NCBI GenBank assembly: GCA_963764685.1
Contig: CAVXTT010000021.1
Span: 248,001 to 312,000 of the forward strand
DNA: 64,000 bases
Source: CAVXTT01 sp963764685
GTDB taxonomy: Bacteria; Bacteroidota; Ignavibacteria; Ignavibacteriales; Ignavibacteriaceae
Direction of reading: 5' to 3'
Positions 18,390 through 26,862 of the stretch are shown here, piece after piece; within the stretch, counting starts at the first letter, position 1, and the number at the start of each line of letters is the position of its first letter. The notes under the pieces were generated by a model that did no database searches, was not told the DNA's origin, and was given only the letters and a program-made list of their open reading frames with translations. The translations under genes were made by a program, and so were the position numbers.

Positions 18390-19100
18390 TCACGCAGGCC
18401 GTACTACATAAACCGCGTCATTCCTTCTTACAAGTTCATTGCAGGTGAATGTTACGTCATCTCCTTTTAAGGCTTCGGTTAATGTGAATTCTTCTTTGTA
18501 GATGAGCGATGGTTTTATTTCCACTACTCCGGTGGTGGGACCAATAATAATAATATTGTCATCGGGAGTTATCCTGCCGCTTTCCATATGAATATATACA
18601 GCCTTTGCGTGCTTGTAATAATTCAATACCTTCCCGATGTATTCCTTCCTGGTTGTTGCCTTGCTTCCGTAGATATCGGTGTAATCAGCAGAGCCAGGTT
18701 TACCGAAATAAAATCCTGATGAGAATCCCCTGTTGTATACAGTCTCAAGCTCCTTTAGGTATTCCCGTTTCAGCACAGGGGTACAGCTTGCCGTCGAAGT
18801 ATTTATCTATTGCTTTCCTGTAGACGCTTACTGTCTTATATGCATACTCAACGCTCCGCTTGCGTCCTTCGATCTTAAATGAGTCGATCCCCGCTTCTAT
18901 CAGCTGGTCGATAAATTCAATCGTGCAGAGATCATTGGGGGAAAGGACATAATCCATCCCCCAGCACTCATTGTCTTATCGGTTATCAGGTCCTTCACTT
19001 CAAACTCGCGCCTGCAGGGCTGTATGCATTCCCCCCTGTTGGCGGACTTGCCGAAGAGGTGGTGACTCATAAAACATCTTCCGCTTACGGCAATGCACAT
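18390..19100 (-). pseudogene. U32-family peptidase/tRNA-hydroxylation-type protein, C-terminal two thirds (several frameshifts)
   Basis: Three overlapping frames carry consecutive pieces of a U32 protein. The first, 18900-19100, has MCIAVSGRCFMSHHLFGKSA and NRGECIQPCRREF, the U32 signature with its cysteines. The second, 18745-18957, has SPNDLCTIEFIDQLIEAGID and SFKIEGRKRS. The third, 18390-18776, has NRGFSSGFYFGKPG and a beta-barrel tail ending NDAVYVVRPA. Together with 19126-19602 they make about 400 residues in order, close to the YegQ/TrhP size. In that family the cysteines hold an iron-sulphur cluster and the protein helps hydroxylate wobble uridine in tRNA. The many indels look like sequence errors, though real decay cannot be excluded. 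Confidence 0.75.
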
Positions 19101-19125
19101 TGCTCCATGTACAAATGCCTCAATC

Positions 19126-19602
19126 TCAAGATCCGTAGATGCTCCTTATTGATTTTATTTCCTCCAGCGAGCATTCGCGTGCAAGCACTATCCTTACGGC
19201 GCCGAGGTTTTTATAGACGGATGCGCTTAATGAATTTGATACAGAGCCCTGTGTGGATACGCAGAAAGGAACATTATGACGGCTGCACAGTTCAGCTGCA
19301 GCAAGGTCCCAGCAGATCACTCTGTCAACACCTGCCTCATGCGAAGCCAGTATAAGATGCTCAAGCTCCTCAAGCTCTTCTTCGAATACAATGCTGTTAA
19401 GTGTAAGGTAGCTCTTTGCGTTCTTTTCTCTGCAGAGGTAAACAATTTCAGGAAGGTCAGTTTCAAAAAAGTTAGCCGCCTTGGCGCGCATATTCAGACG
19501 GTCGAGACCGAAGTATACGGCATCGGCACCTGCTTTTAATACAGATGCGAGCATCGTCATATCCCCTGCAGGTGCCATAAGCTCAGGTTTTTTTCTCGCC
19601 AT
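19126..19602 (-). CDS. U32-family peptidase-like protein, N-terminal part (frameshifted)
   Basis: Opens MARKKPELMAPAGDMTMLAS and continues KAGADAVYFGLDRLNMRAKA, the hallmark start of U32 proteins (PELLAPAG...GADAVYFG). It runs into the barrel with LVLARECSLEEI-type sequence (here VRIVLARECSLEEIKSI). The frame is lost near 19150 just before the MCIAVSGRC segment read in the next frame. Start at ATG 19602 is natural. Function is probably RlhA/TrhP-like RNA hydroxylation rather than proteolysis, by family knowledge only. It is divergent from the CBS protein gene at 19772. Confidence 0.82.
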   Translation of the reverse strand: MARKKPELMAPAGDMTMLASVLKAGADAVYFGLDRLNMRAKAANFFETDLPEIVYLCREKNAKSYLTLNSIVFEEELEELEHLILASHEAGVDRVICWDLAAAELCSRHNVPFCVSTQGSVSNSLSASVYKNLGAVRIVLARECSLEEIKSIRSIYGS

Positions 19603-19771
19603 TTCGTTAATTTAATTAAAAATCATATTAAAATTAAGCAGTAATCTATATTTTGTCCAACGGTAAATCAATTCTTTTTGCCTCGATAAATAATTGCCTG
19701 CGGAAACGAAACTTTCAACTCTTCTCTTTTCTTTATAAATTCAACTTGAACCACCATCAACAGGAGAAACT

Positions 19772-20226
19772 ATGAAAACCATAAAGAAATCATTGGATCA
19801 GAACCCGGTATACACGGTTGATTCAGCTTCCACGGTTTACGCAGGCAGTTTTATATATGGCTGAGAAGGGAATAGGACTTGTGCCCGTACTTGACGGAAG
19901 GAAAGCTGATGGGGGTATTTTCCGAAAGGGATCTTGTTAAAAGAGTAATTGCAGCCGGGAGGGATCTGCACACTACAAAGGTAAAGGAGGTAATGACAAC
20001 AAACCTGATACTTGCCTCTGCAGATGAGCCGTACCAGTCGCTCTTACGCAAAATGTCGGACTCAAGGATACGGCACATACTGATAGTCGAGAATAATTCA
20101 CTCACAGGAGTAATTTCCATGCGGGATCTCCTGGAGATAGATGTCTGCGCCCATAAGGAAACAGTAGAAGTATTAAATCATTATATTTACAGCAAGTATT
20201 CTTTTGATGTTGAAGCTAATCAATGA
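19772..20226 (+). CDS. CBS-domain pair protein (two frameshifts)
   Basis: ATG 19772 has a good ribosome site (CAGGAGAAACT). The intended protein of about 150 residues is a single Bateman module. CBS1 has NPVYTVDSASTV, then AVLYMAEKGIGLVPVLDG after the first slip near 19845, then KLMGVFSERDLVKRV after a second slip near 19905. CBS2 has VMTTNLILASADEPYQSLL and RHILIVENNSLTGVISMRDL. Such small stand-alone CBS proteins sense adenosine nucleotides. The longest uninterrupted piece is 19879-20226. Its stop overlaps the DUF2721 start (ATGA). Confidence 0.85.
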
Positions 20227-20695
20227 AAATTTCCATAGTAGAAGTCATTCAGCTTATGCTTGCACCGGGAATAATGATTTCTGCCTGCGGACTCCTTCTG
20301 CTCGGAATGAACAACAAGTACTCGCTTGTAGTAAACCGTATACGTCTTCTCAATGAAGAGAAGAGGCGTTTATTTACCAGGGCCGGCGAGAGGGATTTTA
20401 ATTACGAGGAGAACATCCGTCTCGAGAGCATTTCCGTCCAGCTTAAGCATTTATCACTTCCGTGTAAGGATAGTAAGGAACGCCGTGCTCTGCTACTCGG
20501 GAGCAGTGGCACTGTTTGTTATCACCTCGCTTCTTATCGGCATAGAATATTTTGCCGATACCGACAGATTCAACATACCTCGTTACCGTAGTTTTTCTTG
20601 CAGGAATGGTCTCTGTCCTGGCTGGTGTTCTTTTTGCCGGTTATGAGACCAAGAAGGGATACGAGATCATAAACCTGGAAGTACCGGATAGATGA
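20223..20695 (+). CDS. DUF2721-family membrane protein (frameshifted)
   Basis: Begins MKISIVEVIQLMLAPGIMIS, a first membrane helix. A charged amphipathic stretch follows (NRIRLLNEEKRRLF) typical of DUF2721, then a second hydrophobic segment read in another frame (SGAVALFVITSLLIGIEYFA). A third frame gives the end, GVLFAGYETKKGYEIINLEV, then TGA at 20693-20695. At least two indels break it, near 20465 and 20570. Function unknown. The start overlaps the CBS gene by 4 bases, suggesting translational coupling and a possible shared role. Confidence 0.75.
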
Positions 20696-20708
20696 GTAGG
20701 GCGCCGGT

Positions 20709-21301
20709 ATGAGCGGCTACACTACCGATGATTTTCTTCAGCCGGAAATTATGCTCAGGCTTTATGCCAACGGTGCATTCCCTATGGCAGATGAAGCGGG
20801 AAGTCATAAACTGGTATCTTCCGGATATAAGAACAATAATACCCCTCAGACAGTTACCACATATCCCACGATCTTCAGAAAGATAATGCCCTTCACTGGA
20901 GTTTACGGAAACATTCGACCGTGAAGTACTTACCGTAATCGACAAATGCTCCGACGGGAAACCACCTGGATATCGGAAAACTGAAAGCAGCATACAAAAG
21001 CTTGTACAAACGGAAGCACGTGCACAGTGTGGAAGTATGGAAGGATAAGAGCTTATCGGGGGGCTATACGGCATAACATTCAGAGGTGCATTCTTCGGCG
21101 AGTCGATGTTCTCCTCCGTAACCCAGGCATCCAAGTTTGCGCTTATAAAGCTGATTAGAGCACCTGGCGGATAAGGATTTTGTGCTTCTTGATGTGCAGT
21201 ATATGACAGAGCATCTTAAGATGTTCGGTGCCGTGGAGATCACGATGCAGCAGTACACCACCCTGCTGCACCAGGCATACGAAGTAAACTGCGAGTTTTG
21301 A
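20709..21301 (+). pseudogene. aat: Leucyl/phenylalanyl-tRNA-protein transferase (multiple frameshifts)
   Basis: Aat adds Leu or Phe to N-terminal Arg/Lys of proteins and marks them for ClpAP (N-degron pathway). The N-terminus in the first frame, DDFLQPEIMLRLYANGAFPMAD, matches the family's AYxxGxFPM segment. Further on, other frames give GLYGITFRGAFFGESMFSSV, QASKFALIKL, then HLADKDFVLLDVQYMTEHLK and MFGAVEI, which is the diagnostic C-terminal half. It ends at TGA 21299-21301. The intended protein is about 195-200 residues. At least three indels interrupt it. Whether it is really dead or poorly sequenced cannot be told here. Confidence 0.8.
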
Positions 21302-21303
21302 CA

Positions 21304-21338
21304 TAAAAAAAGGAGAGGTGTCTGCCTTCCTCTCCTTC
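21304..21338 (-). terminator. Intrinsic terminator, minus strand
   Basis: Perfect 9-bp stem AAGGAGAGG / CCTCTCCTT with a 10-base loop. The A tract at 21305-21311 becomes the T tract on the minus strand, so it acts leftward. It is the second of two terminators after the leftward polysaccharide operon. It also directly abuts the aat stop and may lend that gene a 3' hairpin. Confidence 0.8.
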
Positions 21339-21465
21339 CAACTACACAAATAAAGGGTACTCACTAAAAAACTATGGGTATAATGTAAATCAATTCCTGC
21401 CTGCTGTAAGTGATTACCTATAATCCCACCCCCGCCCTATGACGTAAAACAACAAACCTGTTTAA

Positions 21466-21502
21466 ATAAAAAAAGGACAGGAGGGGGGTCTCCTGTCCTT
21501 AC
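21466..21502 (-). terminator. Intrinsic terminator, minus strand
   Basis: An 11-bp perfect stem AAGGACAGGAG / CTCCTGTCCTT with a six-base loop and a T tract on the minus strand (the A run at 21468-21474). It lies 90 bases beyond the stop of the last polysaccharide gene and is the primary stop signal for that operon. Confidence 0.85.
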
Positions 21503-21591
21503 CTAAACCAAAGTTGATCTAATCCTATCTCATCTTAAACGATACAAAGTTAAATTAATTAGATTTTATTTTTTGTGTTAAGGGGCACGTG

Positions 21592-22353
21592 CTACAATAC
21601 CATTTCCCTTTCATAAAACTGATGCAGTTTAGACAAGTTTTTTCTTAATAGGACAATAAGTGGATACGAAATATTATTTGATGCCAGGGTCAGATAATCT
21701 TCCTTACTCTTAAAAAGTATGTTACGAAGATTTTTATTACTCATTCCCCCTGAACTCATTTTGACAAGAATCTCCGGAATATAGTAAGAAGTAATTCCGT
21801 ACTTATAGAAGAATCTTAATATAAGATCATAATCTGCTGCAATTTTATACCGCAAATCAAATAAACCGAATTCATTATAAATACTTTTTTTAATAAAAAG
21901 AGTCGGGTGAGGTGGCATCCAACCCTTAATTATTAATTTTTTATTAAATGCACCTGCTCTCCAATAACGTGTGGTTTTACTACAATTATGTTGATTAAAA
22001 TAAACCAGATCCCCATATACACAATCAACACCGGTTTTTTTGAATACCTCAGCAACTTTAGATAAAACATTATTATTTGCATATAGATCATCCGAATGAA
22101 GAAAACCAATTATCTCCCCATTGGCTTTTTTTATTCCCTTATTCAATGCATCATATATTCCCACATCTTTTTCAGAAACGAATGTATTTATTTTATTTTG
22201 GTTTAGTCTGATTATATCAAGAGTGTTATCCGAAGACTTACCGTCCAAAATTATATGTTCTTTATAGCAATAAGATTGATAAAAAACCGAATCAATACAG
22301 GCCTGGATAGTAGAGGCAGAATTATATGATGCTGTTATTATTGTTATAGACAT
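21592..22353 (-). CDS. Family 2 glycosyltransferase
   Basis: A 253-residue GT-A enzyme. The opening SITIITASYNSASTIQACID and the later EHIILDGKSSDNTLDII are the nucleotide-sugar binding core. FLHSDDLY holds the DxD-type metal motif, and the acceptor side carries GWMPPHPTLFIKKSIY and AADYDLILRF, typical of WcaA/WcaE-like transferases. It is the last gene of the leftward operon and overlaps the preceding GT4 gene by 32 bases. Donor and acceptor sugars cannot be predicted. Confidence 0.92.
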   Translation of the reverse strand: MSITIITASYNSASTIQACIDSVFYQSYCYKEHIILDGKSSDNTLDIIRLNQNKINTFVSEKDVGIYDALNKGIKKANGEIIGFLHSDDLYANNNVLSKVAEVFKKTGVDCVYGDLVYFNQHNCSKTTRYWRAGAFNKKLIIKGWMPPHPTLFIKKSIYNEFGLFDLRYKIAADYDLILRFFYKYGITSYYIPEILVKMSSGGMSNKNLRNILFKSKEDYLTLASNNISYPLIVLLRKNLSKLHQFYEREMVL

Positions 22354-23422
22354 TTTTAAGGTTATTACAATAGTTATTAAAGCTGTAGCGAGCTGATTCC
22401 CTAAGATTATTTAATTGAATATTATGAAGTAAAATTTCATCCCTCAATAGCTGACTTATTTTCAGTGCCAGATTCTCGGCGTCACCCGGGTTAATAATTA
22501 ATCCGTTAACATTTTTTTTAATCACTTCTGTAATGGAACCTGCTCCACTGGTAATTAACGCACACCCTCCTGCCATTGCCTCCAGAATAACAACTGGTAA
22601 ACCTTCCCCGTAAGAGGGCAGAATTAAAATGCTGCTTTCTTTTATTACTCTAATTTTTTGTTCCCCTTGTATATATCCTAAAAATTCTACATTTAGATTT
22701 TTTTTATTAATCTCATTGAGTATTACTTTCTTCAATTTACTATTAAGGAATGTACCACCAACTTTTAATTTGTAAGGTAAGTCTTTCAATTTTGACAAAG
22801 CTTCTAACAGATCTGCAAACCCCTTCCTGTTATCGATACTGCCTAAATACAGTAACTGATTTTTATTTTTCTCTGGAAAAGCAGAAAATCGCGGCATTAA
22901 ATGAAAATTATATAGGACAGAAATTCCAGTTCCATTGAAACCTTGACTTGTAAATTCTTGCTTTAGCGTTTCTGACAATAATAATAAATGATCAATATTT
23001 TTAATGATTAAGTTCATTACTATTTTATTCAAAAATCTATTTTGAAAAAGTATTTTCGATATATCGGCATAATGAATATGAAGTATAATTCTTCCGGTAA
23101 ATATTTTTCTTACCTGCTTTATGAGTATAAGATCTTTTAATAAGGCTAGCTTTACTGATGTATTAAGGTGAAGAATGTCGTAAGAATTTACAGAAAGTAG
23201 TTTGTTAAGCAGATTCCTAACTTCAAAAAAGTTCGTTATGTTTTCTATTCTGATCCTCCCCATCGATTCGTTTTTTCTGAATATTGGTGAGCTATTAATA
23301 AATGAAATATGAATACCCGATTTTATTAAATAATTTGAGTTTTTTCTTAAAGATTCTGCAATAAATGTAATTCCCCCGGGAAAGCGCCCTTTGGGAAAGG
23401 GCGCATAAAACAAGACTTTCAA
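22322..23422 (-). CDS. Family 4 glycosyltransferase
   Basis: A 366-residue GT-B enzyme. N-terminal MKVLFYAPFPKGRFPGGITF is followed by the donor domain: LLYLGSIDNRKGFADLLEAL, the family's E-x7-E motif in SYGEGLPVVILEAMAGG, and ITSGAGSITEVI. It is retaining by family. It lies in the middle of the polysaccharide operon, 30 bases after the upstream GT4 gene and overlapping the GT2 gene. Confidence 0.92.
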   Translation of the reverse strand: MKVLFYAPFPKGRFPGGITFIAESLRKNSNYLIKSGIHISFINSSPIFRKNESMGRIRIENITNFFEVRNLLNKLLSVNSYDILHLNTSVKLALLKDLILIKQVRKIFTGRIILHIHYADISKILFQNRFLNKIVMNLIIKNIDHLLLLSETLKQEFTSQGFNGTGISVLYNFHLMPRFSAFPEKNKNQLLYLGSIDNRKGFADLLEALSKLKDLPYKLKVGGTFLNSKLKKVILNEINKKNLNVEFLGYIQGEQKIRVIKESSILILPSYGEGLPVVILEAMAGGCALITSGAGSITEVIKKNVNGLIINPGDAENLALKISQLLRDEILLHNIQLNNLRESARYSFNNYCNNLKNVYNNNNSII

Positions 23423-23452
23423 ATTAAACCCGGTAAACTGTTCATCTGCATC

Positions 23453-24568
23453 CTAAGAATAGCTGCGAAATAAATTGATATATTTCCCAGCCATTTTGTC
23501 TAATGATAGTTCTTGTTGAGCAAATTCTCTTGCATTTTTCCCCATTCTAACTTTCTCCTCCGGGGGAAAATTAATGAACATTAAAACTTTTTCTGCAATA
23601 TCGTCTGCGTTTTCGGGCTCAAAGAGAAGGCCGGCTTGTGAAGCATTAACAAGATAATTGTGATCACCTATTCGTCCGGCTAAGAACGGCAATCCGCAAC
23701 TCAGCGCTTCACATATTGAATTAGGTAAACCCTCTAAAAGTGAGGGATGAATTAGAGCATCATAAGTTGTCAGTAAATTATTCACTCCATTACTAATGCC
23801 CAGCCAATTCCATTTAGAGTTTAGACAGCTCCCGGACAATAACTCATTTACTTTTTTTACTTCAGCAGCTGATTCAATAGTATGCGAGTGTTCACCGGCC
23901 CAATCTATAGTAATTGGAATGTCAGATAATTTTGAGAGTATGATAAATGCCTTTGCAAGATTTACAGCATTCTTTAACGGCACAACAGTACTTAGAACAA
24001 TAAAACGGTAAGCACAATTTTTTGTTTTTAGGGATATCTTCCTTTCGGGAGTAAACTTTACTATATCTATGCCATTATAAATTGTAATCACTTTGGGACT
24101 AAGCCATGGAAAGGAAATAATGATTTCTTCCGACTGGTGATAGGAATTAACAACTAAAATATCAGCCAGCCTGTGGAACTGATATAGGAACCGTTGCTTA
24201 AAAGTGATTTTTTTTCCTAAAAATGTTGAGCGCTCAGAAACAATCAGATACGACCCCTGGATTCTCCAATGAGCAAGCTCAGAGAAAAAGGATGGAATAG
24301 TTAAAAATGCAATCACAGAAGCATATTTTATTTTTTTGATTTGTTTTCTTAATTCCAGAATTGGACTTAAAGAATACTTAAACCTTTTTGAACCAATAAT
24401 TACATTAACATTTCTAAACAGATCATTTCTATAATAATTATAGCCTGGAAAATAAATATATAGATCAACCAGATAGCCTGCAGCTGATAGACCGTTTGCG
24501 AGATTTACAATTTGCCTTTGTGCTCCGCCAGGCCTGAGAGAATCAATTATTAATAACACGTTTTTCAT
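23453..24568 (-). CDS. Family 4 glycosyltransferase
   Basis: A 371-residue GT-B enzyme. It opens with LLIIDSLRPGGAQRQIVNLA, the glycine-rich loop of the N-domain. The donor domain shows FIVLSTVVPLKNAVNLAKAF and HPSLLEGLPNSICEALSCGL with the E-x7-E pair. Overlaps the upstream O-antigen polymerase-like gene by 26 bases, which argues for tight coupling. Sugar specificity is not readable. Confidence 0.92.
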   Translation of the reverse strand: MKNVLLIIDSLRPGGAQRQIVNLANGLSAAGYLVDLYIYFPGYNYYRNDLFRNVNVIIGSKRFKYSLSPILELRKQIKKIKYASVIAFLTIPSFFSELAHWRIQGSYLIVSERSTFLGKKITFKQRFLYQFHRLADILVVNSYHQSEEIIISFPWLSPKVITIYNGIDIVKFTPERKISLKTKNCAYRFIVLSTVVPLKNAVNLAKAFIILSKLSDIPITIDWAGEHSHTIESAAEVKKVNELLSGSCLNSKWNWLGISNGVNNLLTTYDALIHPSLLEGLPNSICEALSCGLPFLAGRIGDHNYLVNASQAGLLFEPENADDIAEKVLMFINFPPEEKVRMGKNAREFAQQELSLDKMAGKYINLFRSYS

Positions 24569-25814
24569 TTAACCTATCTATAAGATTTGGTATACTAAGA
24601 ATTAAACCAAAGCAAATGTAGAGCAGCCTGTTTTCCAGAATCATAGTTGAGAAGAAGGAGATAAACGTTAAAAAGACAATAAACTGGATTCCCCCGGAGA
24701 AGAATGACCGATCTAATTTTCCATAGTATCTTACATATGCAATTAAACAAAATAATAAGTACATATAAATCAGTAGGTATAAAACCCCTCCCAAATAAAG
24801 CAGCTCCAGAAAAACATTATGAGCAGAACCCCATATTTTACCTTCCCCGAGGAAATCCTGCTGCGTTTTAAAACCGTGTCCGGCAAAAGGATAGTCCAGT
24901 ATTCCGTCAATATAAACTTGTTGATATGCTGTTCTGGCTCTGATTGAACCGTCTGCTTTATAATCATAAGCGTCAGATTCAAATATTTTTGTTACCCGTG
25001 TATAAAAATTATCACGGGGATTAGTTATCATTGTTGTAAAAAGATAAGAAGAAGTGAAATAATAAATAAGAATAGCTGAAATTATTGCAGGCAAATAATA
25101 TTTTACAATTGCTCTAAAATAATTTTTATTTATAAGCAGGCGGATAAGGAATGCGATAAAGATACTTATTATTCCCGACCTGGATCCTGTAAGGAAAATG
25201 CCGGAAAGAATAGCAATTCCCAAATAACTGCTGACATTTTCTTTATATATGAAACTCGTTATTATATAAATTAAAACCAGGCTTAAAGCAAGAGTATTCG
25301 GCTGTAAGAATAATCCTGATGCCCGGTCGCCGCTTTCGAATGTTCTTTGAAGAGCAAGGGACAGATAATAAAAAAATGAAGGGTAGATTAAATTTAATAT
25401 TGCCGACAGTACATTTATAAACACGGCAAAGATTACCAGTGTTCTCAGGACGGTCAGGAATTTTTCATTCCTGGTGACAATAAATGTAGTTGCGATAAGA
25501 AATAAATAGGAAATCTGTGCCAGGTATTTGGAGAAATTAATCTCAAATGTCAGACAGGCTATTAAAACTGGTGTCAGAAGCAAGAAAATTACAACGGCAG
25601 TCCATAACCTGATATTCCCTATTCCGGAGATATAATGACTGTTTATCGCAACAAAACAACAGCTTGAAAACAGTGATAATAATGTCAGATAATTAATATC
25701 AATTTTAAAATAGAAGCTCAATATTACGTGAATGAACGTAAGTGGAAATAAATAGGCCAGAACAATAAGTGAATAATTTAAGACCCGTGTCATTTTTTCC
25801 CCTGATAAAAGCAA
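24543..25814 (-). CDS. O-antigen polymerase/ligase-like membrane protein (Wzy/WaaL family)
   Basis: A 423-residue polytopic protein with about ten hydrophobic helices. The large periplasmic loop carries the O-antigen ligase/Wzy_C signature: YPFAGHGFKTQQDF, then WGSAHNVFLELLYLGGVLYL. TGSRSGIISIFIAFLIRLL is also typical. In a Wzx-dependent cluster this most likely polymerises lipid-linked repeat units, but ligase activity cannot be excluded from sequence. It lies 3 bases after the ATP-grasp gene. Confidence 0.88.
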   Translation of the reverse strand: MLLSGEKMTRVLNYSLIVLAYLFPLTFIHVILSFYFKIDINYLTLLSLFSSCCFVAINSHYISGIGNIRLWTAVVIFLLLTPVLIACLTFEINFSKYLAQISYLFLIATTFIVTRNEKFLTVLRTLVIFAVFINVLSAILNLIYPSFFYYLSLALQRTFESGDRASGLFLQPNTLALSLVLIYIITSFIYKENVSSYLGIAILSGIFLTGSRSGIISIFIAFLIRLLINKNYFRAIVKYYLPAIISAILIYYFTSSYLFTTMITNPRDNFYTRVTKIFESDAYDYKADGSIRARTAYQQVYIDGILDYPFAGHGFKTQQDFLGEGKIWGSAHNVFLELLYLGGVLYLLIYMYLLFCLIAYVRYYGKLDRSFFSGGIQFIVFLTFISFFSTMILENRLLYICFGLILSIPNLIDRLNEKRVINN

Positions 25815-25817
25815 AGA

Positions 25818-26843
25818 TTAACGCGATAGTTTTACTTCTTTAATTAACATTTCTATTATCCAATCCTCTGGAAATACTTCCTCCTTATGAAATTTAAGAT
25901 TAGAATCCCAAAATCCCTGGCACTCCCGGTATCCTTTCACCAGAAATCCATAGCTAATTTCCAGTACACGAAACTGACCAGATTTATCCATCATAAAATC
26001 ATAAGCAATACATTGGGCCTGAATTCTGTTTGTTAAATCAAATGCCGTTTTTATAATATTTATATTTATCACTTCAGGATCATAATTTATATCACCGCTG
26101 CCAGAAGCCCGGAAATCATTGTTCCGCACCATCCTTTTGATGGCAATAGCTTTTTCTCCGATAACTATGACCCTGATGTCAAAGTAATTATCGGGTATAA
26201 ATTCCTGGAAATAAATGTAGCCTTTCTCCCGCTGTTTAAACCTCTTTAACTTTGAAGGGAAAAATAATCTAACGATACCTTTGATAACTACATTTATAGA
26301 GACTTTTCGATATTTATATTTGTTAATCCTTTCTTTCAAATCTCCCCAATAATCAATTGATGTATAGCCCGACATAAAAGCTTTATCTATAAATTTGTTC
26401 GCCTCACTGGCAGATTTACACAGCTTGACATTTTCTGAACCCGCACCTGATCTTAACTTGATAATTATGGGATAGGAGGTATTCGCTGCCCAATTGACCG
26501 CCTCGGATTTTTCATAAAATATATGAGTATTGGCTGAAGGGATCTTTAAAGTGTCAAACAAGTATTTCTGACCAACTTTATCATCAAAGTGCCAGTTTGA
26601 TTTAAAATCAGGGAATACCATTTTCCCCGAATGTTCCAAAGAAAAGAGCAGCTGCTTGGCAAATAATATATCTTTCACATTATTCTGATCATGATGCCAG
26701 AGAAAAATGTCACAGTCATAAAGCTGATTAATAATATCATTGTCGTAACAATTAACAATTCTATATTCTATTTTATTTTTCTCACAATAATAAATCCAGC
26801 GCTCGCTAAAAGAATTATTATTATGGTGTATTGCTATTTTCAT
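25818..26843 (-). CDS. RimK-like ATP-grasp ligase in a polysaccharide operon
   Basis: A 341-residue ATP-grasp protein. ATP-binding elements are YPIIIKLRSGAGSENVKL (about 125-142), YFQEFIPDNYFDIRVIVIGE, AIKRMVRNNDFRASGSG and the metal-binding strand CIAYDFMMDKSGQFRVLEIS. The usual E-x-N metal pair reads E-I-S here. The N-terminal 90 residues form a variable pre-grasp domain with FLWHHDQNN. ATP-grasp enzymes join a carboxylate to an amine or thiol. In this setting it may attach an amino acid or peptide to a sugar, but that is inference. It is 20 bases from the flippase gene and 3 from the polymerase gene. Confidence 0.82.
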   Translation of the reverse strand: MKIAIHHNNNSFSERWIYYCEKNKIEYRIVNCYDNDIINQLYDCDIFLWHHDQNNVKDILFAKQLLFSLEHSGKMVFPDFKSNWHFDDKVGQKYLFDTLKIPSANTHIFYEKSEAVNWAANTSYPIIIKLRSGAGSENVKLCKSASEANKFIDKAFMSGYTSIDYWGDLKERINKYKYRKVSINVVIKGIVRLFFPSKLKRFKQREKGYIYFQEFIPDNYFDIRVIVIGEKAIAIKRMVRNNDFRASGSGDINYDPEVININIIKTAFDLTNRIQAQCIAYDFMMDKSGQFRVLEISYGFLVKGYRECQGFWDSNLKFHKEEVFPEDWIIEMLIKEVKLSR

Positions 26844-26862
26844 AATACCTGGTGGTCTTGAA

